The position numbers were made by a program, and so were the translations under genes. Positions 8,301 to 14,975 of a stretch of DNA of 23,745 nt are shown here, in pieces; the first letter of the stretch is position 1, and each line of letters begins with the position of its first letter. The notes under the pieces are model-generated. The model was given only the letters and a program-made list of their open reading frames with translations, did not search any database and had not been told where the DNA came from. Source of the stretch: an uncultured Eubacteriales bacterium (GTDB taxonomy: Bacteria > Bacillota > Clostridia > Christensenellales > UBA1242); contig CARTDZ010000017.1 in NCBI GenBank assembly GCA_949067325.1, forward strand, positions 1 to 23,745. The letters run 5' to 3'.

Positions 8301-8596
8301 ACGTTCTCATGATTATTTGAATAATTTTCTTCAACGTCAATAATCATTCCGTTTGCCTTGCTTTCTTTCTCAATAATGCTCCAGCCTTGAAGCTCGCCAC
8401 TGGCATAAGGATTGGCACCATTTGTAAAGTTGCCATTTGTAACCGAGACGTTTTCAGAATAATAATTTAAAATGCCCTCACCCTCAGCACCTGCAGTGCG
8501 AGAAGAAACCAGCCCAATTCCACCCATAAGCGAAAGAGGAATAAGTAGGCCAAGCCCAAGAACAATTGCTTTTTTGTTACGTTTAAGTTTTTGCAT
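5303..8596 (-). CDS. Large surface protein: four lectin-like modules, one TM helix, cytoplasmic coiled coil
   Basis: This 1097-residue protein starts with a signal sequence (basic MQKLKRNKK, hydrophobic core to about residue 30, possible cleavage after AGA near residue 37). Four modules of about 190-220 residues follow, each with the pattern of carbohydrate-binding jelly-roll (galactose-binding-like) domains. Examples are NGNF...GW, YYKLSLKALT, FYDDVCLE in the first; YRLSTFVKT, FVDDITLSY in the second; and FYKLTFDFWT, YIDNFKIS in the third. The fourth is more diverged. One transmembrane helix lies at about 929-950, then RKIKIKK, then a 140-residue charged coiled coil ending in SDSK repeats. 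The expected topology is modules outside and coiled coil inside. No sortase motif or catalytic domain is visible. Glycan or cell-wall binding is inferred. AAGGTGG precedes the ATG. Confidence 0.8.
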   Translation of the reverse strand: MQKLKRNKKAIVLGLGLLIPLSLMGGIGLVSSRTAGAEGEGILNYYSENVSVTNGNFTNGANPYASGELQGWSIIEKESKANGMIIDVEENYSNNHENVYRLAENPKAIGDDNKILMINSRYDAQESQASARKGYRSNTITLKANSYYKLSLKALTALNGGSSVKGSIYVSGLKNSEGNDVSFAFEGIENKSWQNYYFYLVTGDSEQEITIDLYLGSKNSSSYGGVVFYDDVCLERFSQNYFYKNIDDMQGSFDYVNGQKVEKQVKYLLTELTSEGSRLDMSGYNFDFEDINPSQSALGDSWKRVGEGVNASYGHAMIFDVGEGTQPVQFKEKTGYDFAGNTLSLNNKKALVMYTQAGQTAHFAVTSKDIEIKAHGIYRLSTFVKTTEMNGGFYVKVKENDKIFDAGLSSESYKLMEGSSSAISSSGSDKFTNGYQRVDFYIKGHQLFDTSVNLQFVFGSSDASASGCVFVDDITLSYVTYEEFKNGSNTLELTTISSEPTFKNGFFNNTENDKVELKYPLKAENWTLEQNDNKMAVQEAGVVYLQNRNKFLEMYGDEDWGKVYPSHPSGQDYPNNAFMFYSKNGYQNLTSESYAFEKNSFYKLTFDFWTQSFGAENSYLTIEIVDEDGILLFKQGGYSSETTWKQGEIYFRTAESSANSIKVKIHFGENENNKRMSGAAYIDNFKISTDVTEEVFEGAKNKVDMTSYYLNLDPTNTIGAALTDSTAYSFAIDHTYIETNAVSAKGGIVSGKENEYGLEVEDANILVLTSMLNSKSSLKSNFKLDTEASNYYKMTFELRTMLENGDLGGKTDKHDCKFGASVGLSEFKLAEGLVSEDKFTKYTIYFKADNSKTPQFVFSLNSDCDASIGSAFLTHLTFTSATEDEYTRAKDGEEYGKTVFASVEENVDEDATQPDDNDTTAGENDNLRWLLIPSLIFGAAIVIAIVGYALRKIKIKKSEKVVEEDYNRKISVDHDLVLRQAQAERDEEVASLKETKANLLKQKEEAEESHKEAVKEARISSKGKITKDTEREFKAYASKIARLQEKLDILDEQIDAALSTDHLMDIEKRISDDEIRRQKELRKASKSDSKSDSKSKQ

Positions 8597-8627
8597 TCTG
8601 CCACCTTTATATCATTAATACTAGAAT

Positions 8628-8656
8628 AGTATATAATATTTTAAGCCAAATATCAA
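8628..8656 (-). promoter_or_regulatory. Sigma-A promoter of the 1097-residue surface protein gene
   Basis: On the minus strand, TTGATA (8656-8651) and TATACT (8633-8628) are separated by 17 bp. The predicted start near 8621 gives a leader of about 25 nt carrying AAGGTGG before the ATG at 8596. Confidence 0.7.
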
Positions 8657-8676
8657 ATAATTTTAGCATTTTTATC

Positions 8677-8682
8677 TATAAT
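8677..8682 (+). promoter_or_regulatory. Putative -10 element placing the TauE-half start at the 5' end of the mRNA
   Basis: A perfect TATAAT (8677-8682) lies seven bases before the ATG at 8690. No Shine-Dalgarno sequence precedes that ATG, so a leaderless transcript is possible. No good -35 box is seen at 16-18 bp, which lowers confidence. Confidence 0.4.
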
Positions 8683-8689
8683 AATTGAC

Positions 8690-9172
8690 ATGAAAAAGAA
8701 TATTAAACCAAAAACCAATCAAAAGGGTGTGGCAAAACACAAAAACACGTCAAACACAACAAAAACCAAACCATTCACGACAAAAAATCAAACCTTTTCT
8801 TGCCAGACCAAACTTACAAGCAAAAAGAAATGGTATCTTGTCCTCGCAGGCAGCATAATAGGTTTTCTCAACGGCTTTTTTGGTGGCGGAGGTGGAATGG
8901 TCTGTGTGCCAATTCTAGAAAAAGTGCTTAATCTTGAAAACAAAAAAGCTCACGCAACAGCAATAGCGGTCATCTTTCCTCTAAGCCTCGTCAGCGCTTC
9001 TATCTATGTCTTCAACGGATATATTCAATCAATGCCTCTTCTCTCAATCGGTGCTGGCGTGGTCGCAGGCGGAATAATCGGCTCCTTCGCTCTCAAATTT
9101 CTTCCTCCAAAAGCTATAAGGATTATATTTGCAATAATAATGTTTGCGGGTGGCATAAAGCTTATCTTCTAA
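8690..9172 (+). CDS. Half-size TauE/SafE-family membrane protein with basic N-terminal tail
   Basis: A 160-residue protein corresponding to one half (about four membrane segments) of a TauE/SafE-type anion exporter, a family of about 250 residues and eight helices. Diagnostic features are GFLNGFFGGGGGMVCVPIL (residues 58-76), AHATAIAVIFPLS (87-99) and the ending FLPPKAIRIIFAIIMFAGG. The first 47 residues are hydrophilic and rich in Lys, Thr and Asn, and are absent from usual members. No Shine-Dalgarno sequence precedes the ATG; an in-frame GTG at 8729 is an alternative but is also poorly placed. A second half-size paralogue follows 141 bp downstream. The two probably combine into one transporter. 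The substrate (sulfite, sulfoacetate or another organic anion) cannot be deduced. Confidence 0.85.
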   Translation: MKKNIKPKTNQKGVAKHKNTSNTTKTKPFTTKNQTFSCQTKLTSKKKWYLVLAGSIIGFLNGFFGGGGGMVCVPILEKVLNLENKKAHATAIAVIFPLSLVSASIYVFNGYIQSMPLLSIGAGVVAGGIIGSFALKFLPPKAIRIIFAIIMFAGGIKLIF

Positions 9173-9313
9173 ATAAGTTTAAAAAAAATAGGTATCAATC
9201 TCTTCAAAACACGAAAAAACAAAATCACCAATCAAAAGAATAATTTAATAAAAACGACCAAAAAACTCAAAATTTTTGCAAAAACAAGCAAAAAAATGCT
9301 CAAGGAGGGCTTT

Positions 9314-9679
9314 TTGACAATATTTCTATACATTCTCTTCGGTGCAATAGCGGGCATTTTCGGCGGACTGGGTATGGGCGGCGGCACGCTTTTGATACCA
9401 CTTCTTACAATTTTCTTAGGTCTTGATCAAAAACTTTGCCAAGGCATAAATCTTATAAGCTTTCTCGTTATGGCAATTTTTTCACTTTTAATTCACAGCC
9501 ACAACGGCTTGATCGAAACAAAAAATATCTATATTGTCATTCTAAGCGGTCTTGTTTTTTCAGTTCTTGGGGCGGTGCTTGCAAACTATATTCCATCAAA
9601 AGCACTACGCATGGCTTTTGGTGTTTTTCTCTGTCTGCTTTCAATATTTGAACTGGCAAAGGCTTTCAAAAAAAATTAA
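9314..9679 (+). CDS. Second half-size TauE/SafE-family membrane protein (TTG start)
   Basis: A 121-residue, four-helix TauE/SafE half with the motif GAIAGIFGGLGMGGGTLLIPLL near the N-terminus and ANYIPSKALRMAFGVFL near the end, which matches the position of FLPPKAIRIIF in its neighbour. The longest frame begins with ATG at 9296, but that codon has no ribosome binding site. AAGGAGGG at 9302-9309 lies inside it and sits five bases before TTG at 9314, so TTG is the likelier start. The 123 bp (9173-9295) between the long frame and the first half-gene are A-rich with no recognisable element. Partnership with the upstream half is inferred from adjacency and complementary size. Confidence 0.83.
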   Translation: MTIFLYILFGAIAGIFGGLGMGGGTLLIPLLTIFLGLDQKLCQGINLISFLVMAIFSLLIHSHNGLIETKNIYIVILSGLVFSVLGAVLANYIPSKALRMAFGVFLCLLSIFELAKAFKKN

Positions 9680-9708
9680 AATTCCTAAATATATTTTGAT
9701 AAATATAG

Positions 9709-9737
9709 TAGACTTTCTTGGCGAATTATGATAGAAT
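9709..9737 (+). promoter_or_regulatory. Promoter of the ferredoxin-to-minE cluster
   Basis: TAGACT (9709-9714) and TAGAAT (9732-9737) are spaced by 17 bp. The predicted start near 9744 puts the upstream ATG at 9728 inside the promoter and leaves a short leader before the ATG at 9758. Confidence 0.6.
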
Positions 9738-9757
9738 ATTCTCAACTGGAGGAGTCT

Positions 9758-9922
9758 ATGGTAGACAAAAATAAATGTATCGGTTGTGGAACTTGCGGGG
9801 CAATTTGCCCAGTCGAAGCAATCTCATTTAAAGATGGCAAGGCAACAATTGACAAAAAGAAATGTATTCATTGCGGGGCTTGCGAGGCAAGTTGCCCAGT
9901 CAACGCAATAAAACTTGACTAG
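9758..9922 (+). CDS. 2[4Fe-4S] clostridial-type ferredoxin
   Basis: A 54-residue soluble electron carrier with two CxxCxxCxxxCP cluster motifs: Cys7, Cys10, Cys13, Cys17 and Cys36, Cys39, Cys42, Cys46. This is the classic low-potential bacterial ferredoxin used by anaerobes with oxidoreductases such as PFOR or hydrogenase. The start was moved from ATG 9728 to ATG 9758. GGAGGAG at 9748-9754 fits only the second, the resulting length is typical, and the first ATG lies within the promoter. It is the first gene of the plus-strand cluster; the next gene starts 11 bp after its stop. No functional link to the following cell-shape genes is obvious. Confidence 0.95.
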   Translation: MVDKNKCIGCGTCGAICPVEAISFKDGKATIDKKKCIHCGACEASCPVNAIKLD

Positions 9923-9932
9923 TGAGGTAAAA

Positions 9933-11429
9933 GTGGAAAATTTGGCAATAATCGAGCTTAACGACAGTGAACTTAAGCTTTCAATCTACAAAACAAAATC
10001 AGGCAGAGCTGCACTTATAGAACAAAAGTCGCAGCCATTTAAGCTTGGCGATGAAATCACAAAAGAAGAGCTGCTTCTACCAAAAACAAAAAGTGATATA
10101 GTAGGCGTGCTTAAAATTTATCGCAAGGTTATCGAAACATACAAGTGTACTCAAATAATTGCCTATGCATCAAAGATTTTGCAAACGGCCAGAAATTATC
10201 GCGGCTTTATTGACGAAATCTACAACAACACAGGCATCAGTTTTATTATTCTTTCAAACGAAGAGGTGATAAAGTCAGTCTACAATGCCACAATCGGCTC
10301 AATCGACAATTCAAAAGGTTATATAATAAACATCGAACCATATATGACCAACTTTATCAAATACAATAGACGTACAATCATAGCAAGTTACACCTTGCCA
10401 TATGGCTCAGCAAATCTTCTTCAAGACAAAACAGGCAAAAGCAGAACAATAGACGAAATGACAAAAATCATTTCAGAAGAAATCGCAAAAGCAGAAATAA
10501 CGCTTGAAAGTGAAGTTGAAATTGACTTTGTTGGCACAGGCAAAGCTTTTATAGCTTTTGGCAAAATTGCCAAGAAGATAGCAAGATATCCTCTCGATCT
10601 TGACAACAACTATCAAGTAAGCAAAGAAGTAATGAAGCAAACAGTTGACTTCATCAAAGGCATTGATCTTGAAAAAATCTCAAAAATCAAAGGCATAGAC
10701 GAGAGTGACGCTCCAAGAATAGCAAGCGGCCTTGCAATCATCAACGCCTTCTATGACAAACTCAATATAAATCAAATCACAATTTCTTCAGCAGGCGTGC
10801 GAGAGGGTATAGTCCACACAAACGTAGCTCTTCCTGCTCAAGAAAAATTCAATGATCTTCTGTCAAACTCAATCGACAACTATTATGAGTTTTATAAAGA
10901 CGAACACTCAATAAACAACAATGTCTACCAAATGGCACTCATTCTCTTCAAACAACTCAAAGTTATGCACAAATTGCCACGCTTCTATGTAAAACCTCTT
11001 AGAATAGCAGCTTCTCTCTATGACGCTGGCAAAAAAATCAATTTCAACAACTATACAAAACTTGGTTTTGACACAATCCTATACTCAGGCCTTACAGGCG
11101 TAACTCATCGCGAACTTCTTATCGCAGCTTTTGTTTGTCTCTGCCAAAACCTTGACGACTTCTCGCTTGCTGACTGGATGAAGTATAAAGATATTGTCAC
11201 TGATGAAGACCTTGACGCAGTGCGTAAACTTGGCGTAATCGTAAAACTAGCCTATGCACTCAATGCTTCAAAGAAAAATATTATCTCAGATGTGGTGTGT
11301 GATATTTTGGGCGACTCAATAATTATGAAAACAATTGTCGACGGCGACCCAACATTTGAAATTATGGAAGGAATGAAAGTGGCCACAGACTATAAAAAAG
11401 TTTTCAAAAAGAGTTTGCAAATCATTTAG
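9933..11429 (+). CDS. Degenerate Ppx/GppA-like protein (probable pseudoenzyme)
   Basis: A 498-residue protein with the architecture of exopolyphosphatase/pppGpp phosphohydrolase: an actin-like N-terminal fold plus an HD-like helical C-terminal domain. Family traces are ILSNEEVIKSVY (residues about 107-118, matching the SGEEEA-type region) and GVREGIV (288-294, matching GLREG). The key loops are altered. The first phosphate loop, normally DIGSNS, reads ELNDSE (8-13), and the second, normally DIGGGST, reads NIEPYMT (133-139). The HD pair is YD (LYDAGKK, about 362-368). Loss of polyphosphate or ppGpp hydrolysis is inferred. The start is taken as GTG 9933, preceded by TGAGGT at 9923-9928; the longer TTG start at 9915 has no ribosome binding site. 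Confidence 0.75.
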   Translation: MENLAIIELNDSELKLSIYKTKSGRAALIEQKSQPFKLGDEITKEELLLPKTKSDIVGVLKIYRKVIETYKCTQIIAYASKILQTARNYRGFIDEIYNNTGISFIILSNEEVIKSVYNATIGSIDNSKGYIINIEPYMTNFIKYNRRTIIASYTLPYGSANLLQDKTGKSRTIDEMTKIISEEIAKAEITLESEVEIDFVGTGKAFIAFGKIAKKIARYPLDLDNNYQVSKEVMKQTVDFIKGIDLEKISKIKGIDESDAPRIASGLAIINAFYDKLNINQITISSAGVREGIVHTNVALPAQEKFNDLLSNSIDNYYEFYKDEHSINNNVYQMALILFKQLKVMHKLPRFYVKPLRIAASLYDAGKKINFNNYTKLGFDTILYSGLTGVTHRELLIAAFVCLCQNLDDFSLADWMKYKDIVTDEDLDAVRKLGVIVKLAYALNASKKNIISDVVCDILGDSIIMKTIVDGDPTFEIMEGMKVATDYKKVFKKSLQII

Positions 11430-11472
11430 TAAATTTGCAAAACTTGGGCAAACTATCATAACGAGGTTATAA

Positions 11473-12837
11473 ATGAAAAAAACTATTCCAGTTTTGGCTA
11501 TCTCTCTTTCAATTGTGTTATGTTTGTCATTCGGCTTGGCAATTCTTTTTCAATCTTTGCCAAAACAAACTTTCAAACCAACAACTTGTCTCACTGACGC
11601 AATAGACGAAACTATGTCAATGCGTGATATTTCTATAAGTTATGAAGCGGCCTGCGTGGCAGTACTTGCAGAAAGCAGTTACAAACGTGAACTCGGCGGT
11701 CAAGCCACGGCAACTTCGCTTGGCAGTGGCGTTTGCGTAGCTTCAATTGACTATCAAACATCAACAGGCTACAAAGTCGCAAAAGGCTCATATTTTGTGA
11801 CAAATTATCATGTTATAAAATATGCGGTCGACACTGATTTTACCTCAACTTTCGACACTCAAATTTCAATCGTGTTCGATGATGGCAGTGACAACATTTA
11901 TCCAGCATCTCTGCTTTGGTCAAGTCGCGAACTTGATATGGCAATCCTCTTCTGCAATAGGCCAATAGATGGCTTGCATTATGTAAAAATGAAGGACAGA
12001 ACTATAGCCTGCGAAGAAAACGAACGCTTGCGTCGTGACGATGTTTTCACTCAAGGAACGCCACTTGACTTAAGCTTTTTAAATACTTACGCAGAAGGCT
12101 ACGTCTCAAACTCAAAAACAATGGCCTCTTCAACAGGCAAAAAGTTCTACTACAAAGGCAGCACAGACGCAATAGTTGGCACGGCAAACAAATCAGCAAT
12201 TTCAGGCAACTATTTTGAAACAACGGTCGAAGAAAATATTTATGATGATCTCATAATGCTCAATCTTGATATCACCAACGGCAACTCTGGTGGAGGGCTG
12301 TTCGATAGCAAGGGTTACCTAGTAGGTTTGACAACACTCGGGCTTGATCATGAAGGCACAAATGGTGCTGCTATGAACTTCGCTGTTCCAATCTACCCAG
12401 CCGCAACAATTCTCGACAGACTTATTGAAATCAATGAAAATTCTTCAAACCAAAAAATCTATTCATACCAAAACCTCGGCCTCAGCGTTTTCGATGCAAC
12501 AATGGCATATTCGGCAGTCGAACATCACAACAACACAAACAATCCATTCTACTATGTTGACGGTCAAATAGTTCAAAATTCAGAAAAAAACAAACTGAAT
12601 TTCACCAAGTCGGGTGTCTATGTTTACAAAAATGACAAAACTTCAGCCCTGTCCTTTCTTCCACAAGGTGCAATAATCACCAAGGTCGCAAATAGTCAGG
12701 GTGAAAGCGAAATAAAAGATAGAAATGACCTCATCTACTTCTTGCTTAACTGCAAAAAAGATGAAAACATCTCAATCACATACTACAAAAGCACAACTTC
12801 GCTCTTCGAAACAGTGGCAAAAGATATCGTGCTTTAA
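11473..12837 (+). CDS. Membrane-anchored S1C (HtrA/DegP-like) serine protease
   Basis: A 454-residue trypsin-fold protease with an uncleaved or cleavable N-terminal membrane segment (residues about 4-26), so the catalytic domain acts outside the membrane. The triad can be placed at His113 (TNYHVI), Asp155 (ELDMAIL) and Ser272 (TNGNSGGGLFD). The region after about residue 360 resembles a PDZ-type substrate-binding domain (SGVYVY, LPQGAIITKV, DLIYFLL). HtrA-type enzymes degrade or trim misfolded envelope proteins. The domain between Asp155 and Ser272 is longer than in typical HtrA. A ribosome binding site GAGGTT lies about seven bases before the ATG. Genes for a degenerate Ppx-like protein and an MreB-like protein flank it on the same strand, hinting at an envelope or morphogenesis role. 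Confidence 0.88.
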   Translation: MKKTIPVLAISLSIVLCLSFGLAILFQSLPKQTFKPTTCLTDAIDETMSMRDISISYEAACVAVLAESSYKRELGGQATATSLGSGVCVASIDYQTSTGYKVAKGSYFVTNYHVIKYAVDTDFTSTFDTQISIVFDDGSDNIYPASLLWSSRELDMAILFCNRPIDGLHYVKMKDRTIACEENERLRRDDVFTQGTPLDLSFLNTYAEGYVSNSKTMASSTGKKFYYKGSTDAIVGTANKSAISGNYFETTVEENIYDDLIMLNLDITNGNSGGGLFDSKGYLVGLTTLGLDHEGTNGAAMNFAVPIYPAATILDRLIEINENSSNQKIYSYQNLGLSVFDATMAYSAVEHHNNTNNPFYYVDGQIVQNSEKNKLNFTKSGVYVYKNDKTSALSFLPQGAIITKVANSQGESEIKDRNDLIYFLLNCKKDENISITYYKSTTSLFETVAKDIVL

Positions 12838-12846
12838 GGAGGAAAT

Positions 12847-13845
12847 ATGTTAGAATACAAATACGCAGTCGAAATAGGCGGTGCTAATACAAAAATTTAC
12901 ATGAAAAATTGTGGCTTCTGCCTTTGTGAACCAACCCTCGTAGCAGCTGAGCCAACCAGCGAAGGCTACAAAGTTATCGGCTATGGCAAGGACGCTAAAA
13001 GTTTGATGGGCAAAACGAATGACAGCGTAGAAGTTTTCAGCCCCGTCATCAACGGCGTGGTAAAAAACTATGAATATTGCAAAGAGCTTCTTATTCATCT
13101 TTTTAAAAAGGTGGAATTCAAAAGAAAAGACGGCGTAATTGTTCTCGTCAATGTCGGCCTCTCAAAAGAAGAAAAAATGACTTATCTCAATCTTCTCCAC
13201 AACGTAGGCTTTAAAGAGGTAGTGCTTGTTCCAACCGTGGTCTGCACCTGCCTTGGAGCTGGCAAAAACATTTCCTCTACCAAAACCAATATGATAGTCA
13301 ATATGGGCGGCGCCAACACTGATATCGCAGTTATAAACATGAATTCAATCATAAAAGGTGCAACGCTCGGCCTTGGCGGTAGGGCAATGGACGTGGCAAT
13401 TTCTCACACAATTGCCTACAATCACGGCATAATAATAGGCCTTGGCTCAGCAGAAGCACTAAAAAACGAAGTTGGCAGCCTCTTCTACAACGATACATTA
13501 AATATGGAAGTAACTGGCGTCGATATCGAAAACAAAACTCCTCGCTCATACATAATCACTTCAAGTGACCTTTTGCCTGTGATAGAACCTTTCTTTGACG
13601 AAGTTATCAAAGCGGTTGATGTGACAATAACCTCTCTTCCACCAGAAATTTCAACAGACATAATCAACAATGGCGTGATCTTCGCAGGAGGAGTGAGCCA
13701 AATCGCAGGTCTCGACAACTACCTTAAAAACAAATTTCGTTTTCCATTCAGTATAGCAAGTGATGCAGAAAATGTCTCAATCCTAGGTGCAGGCAAACTT
13801 CTTGACGATCGCACACTGCTTGAAAAAATTGTAGAAAGCTTTTAA
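12847..13845 (+). CDS. Degenerate MreB-like actin homologue
   Basis: A 332-residue protein that aligns by eye with MreB from end to end: IGGANTKIYM, CEPTLVA, VIGYGKDAKSLMGKT, SPVINGVV, then GLGGRAMDVAI, GLGSAEALKNEVGS, TGVDIENKTPRSYIITSSD, SLPPEISTDI and GVIFAGGVSQIAGLD. MreB forms membrane-associated filaments that guide lateral wall synthesis. Three nucleotide-site features are unusual. The phosphate-1 Asp is Glu9 (VEIGGANT), the phosphate-2 Asp is Asn152 (VNMGGANTD), and the EEP-type region carrying the catalytic Glu reads LVPTVVCT (127-134). ATP hydrolysis is therefore doubtful. AAGGAGG lies just before the ATG. The usual mreC, mreD and minC do not accompany it; minD and minE follow. Confidence 0.85.
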   Translation: MLEYKYAVEIGGANTKIYMKNCGFCLCEPTLVAAEPTSEGYKVIGYGKDAKSLMGKTNDSVEVFSPVINGVVKNYEYCKELLIHLFKKVEFKRKDGVIVLVNVGLSKEEKMTYLNLLHNVGFKEVVLVPTVVCTCLGAGKNISSTKTNMIVNMGGANTDIAVINMNSIIKGATLGLGGRAMDVAISHTIAYNHGIIIGLGSAEALKNEVGSLFYNDTLNMEVTGVDIENKTPRSYIITSSDLLPVIEPFFDEVIKAVDVTITSLPPEISTDIINNGVIFAGGVSQIAGLDNYLKNKFRFPFSIASDAENVSILGAGKLLDDRTLLEKIVESF

Positions 13846-13862
13846 AAATCAAAATTCTGACA

Positions 13863-13894
13863 AAAAAGGAGATAATATGATTATTATCTCTTTT
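13863..13894 (+). terminator. Hairpin with T-rich tail between the MreB-like gene and minD
   Basis: GAGATAAT (13869-13876) pairs perfectly with ATTATCTC (13883-13890) around a 6-nt loop. Flanking A and T runs can extend the stem, and the tail TTTTGTTATTT follows. It resembles a weak intrinsic terminator or attenuator. It also contains AAGGAG and an ATG (13877), a decoy start discussed under findings. Confidence 0.5.
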
Positions 13895-13920
13895 GTTATT
13901 TCTCACAAAAGCCTTAAAAT
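13893..13920 (+). promoter_or_regulatory. Possible minD promoter
   Basis: TTGTTA (13893-13898) and TAAAAT (13915-13920) are spaced by 16 bp. The predicted start would fall almost on the minD ribosome binding site TAGGAG (13926-13931), so the assignment is tentative. Confidence 0.3.
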
Positions 13921-13937
13921 GGTCGTAGGAGAAAATC

Positions 13938-14729
13938 ATGGCAAGAAAAATTGTTTTGACAAGCGGAAAAGGTGGTGTCGGCAAAACCACAGTCTGTGCA
14001 AATCTTGGTGCAAATCTGGCAAAACTGGGCTTTAGAGTAGTGCTTATAGACGTCGATATCGGCCTTAACAATTTAGACGTGGTTATGGGCGTTGAAAATC
14101 ACGTGGTCTTTGATATAACCGATGTTATCATGGGCAGATGCCGTGCAAGACAGGCTCTTGTTCAAGATCGAAATATACCATCGCTATATTGCCTACCATC
14201 GTCTCATTCTTACAACAAATCTCGAATTCTTGGCGAGCATATCAAGTCAGTAGTCGAAAGCCTTGACAAAAGCTTTGACTATATTCTCATTGATTGCCCA
14301 GCTGGCGTTGAAGCAGGCTTTCATCGTGCCGTTTTTTCTGCAAACGAGGCGATCATTGTGGTAACTCCTCATCTATCCTCAATTCGCGACGCTGACAAAG
14401 TGCTAGGCCTTCTCAACGAATATGATATCCAAAGCAAAGGCCTCGTCATAAATAGAATGCGCGGCGATCTGCTTCTTAATGGCGAGCTTATGAACATTGA
14501 AAGCATAGTCCGTTCGCTCAACTTGCCACTTCTGGCGGTAATTCCAGAAGATGACGCAATCGGCACTTCATGCTCAGTAGGAGGATATATGAACTCCGTC
14601 GAAAGCGCCAGAGCGTTTACCTTGCTTTCAGAAAATGTCCACAATGGCTCAAAAAAGATCTTCGATTGCACTTACAAATATCGTGGTCTTATGGGCTACT
14701 TCAAACGTAATATAAGAAAAAAAGTGTAG
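13938..14729 (+). CDS. minD: Septum-site determining ATPase MinD
   Basis: MinD is the membrane-cycling ATPase that recruits MinC and positions the division site, with MinE stimulating its hydrolysis. The 263-residue protein has the deviant Walker A KGGVGKT at residues 11-17, VDIGLNNLD at 39-47 (switch I, Asp40) and IDCPAGVE at 118-125 (Walker B). Its C-terminal amphipathic membrane-targeting helix reads GLMGYFKRNIRKK. All key residues are intact. TAGGAG at 13926-13931 supports the start. minE follows nine bases after the stop. No minC is present nearby, although it could be elsewhere in the genome. Confidence 0.96.
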   Translation: MARKIVLTSGKGGVGKTTVCANLGANLAKLGFRVVLIDVDIGLNNLDVVMGVENHVVFDITDVIMGRCRARQALVQDRNIPSLYCLPSSHSYNKSRILGEHIKSVVESLDKSFDYILIDCPAGVEAGFHRAVFSANEAIIVVTPHLSSIRDADKVLGLLNEYDIQSKGLVINRMRGDLLLNGELMNIESIVRSLNLPLLAVIPEDDAIGTSCSVGGYMNSVESARAFTLLSENVHNGSKKIFDCTYKYRGLMGYFKRNIRKKV

Positions 14730-14738
14730 GAGGCTTTT

Positions 14739-14975
14739 ATGCAGGCAAAAATAGCTCAAAATCGACTTGAAAATATACTTCAACGCGATAAAATAACTGA
14801 CCCTGACCGCGTCTGCGAAATCTTGAAAGGAGAACTTCAATCTGTCATCGAAGCATATATAAACCTCGCTCAGCCAATCTCAGTTCGCTTCCATAAAGAA
14901 GGTGAACGTATGCTTTTCAACGTAGAAATCGAAGCTTCACGCGTCAAATCTTTTGGCTATTTACCTTATCTTTAA
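14739..14975 (+). CDS. minE: Short MinE lacking the N-terminal membrane-targeting segment
   Basis: A 78-residue MinE homologue, the topological specificity factor that stimulates MinD ATPase. The N-terminal AKIAQNRLENIL matches the anti-MinCD contact region (AKERLQIIV-type in E. coli), and SVIEAYINLAQPISVRFH with FNVEIEA matches the dimerisation domain. The amphipathic membrane-targeting segment that normally precedes the contact region (LLDFFLSRKK-type) is missing: the protein starts two residues before AKIA. AGGAGG at 14728-14733, overlapping the minD stop, places the start firmly, and no upstream in-frame extension is plausible because minD ends there. The C-terminal SFGYLPYL is short and hydrophobic. 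Confidence 0.82.
   Translation: MQAKIAQNRLENILQRDKITDPDRVCEILKGELQSVIEAYINLAQPISVRFHKEGERMLFNVEIEASRVKSFGYLPYL

Noticed and set aside
9173..9295. Possible regulatory RNA between the TauE halves
   Set aside because: The segment is A-rich, without a convincing stem, promoter or terminator.
9296..9313. ATG 9296 as start of the second TauE half
   Set aside because: No ribosome binding site precedes it, and a strong AAGGAGGG lies inside the extension, correctly spaced for TTG 9314.
9728..9757. ATG 9728 as ferredoxin start
   Set aside because: It lies in the promoter region upstream of the predicted transcription start, while GGAGGAG and normal family length support ATG 9758.
9915..9932. TTG 9915 as start of the Ppx-like protein
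   Set aside because: It overlaps the ferredoxin stop region without a ribosome binding site; GTG 9933 has TGAGGT at a suitable distance.
13748..14071. Minus-strand ORF of 107 codons over the minD start
   Set aside because: It is antisense to the conserved MinD Walker A region and has no support of its own.
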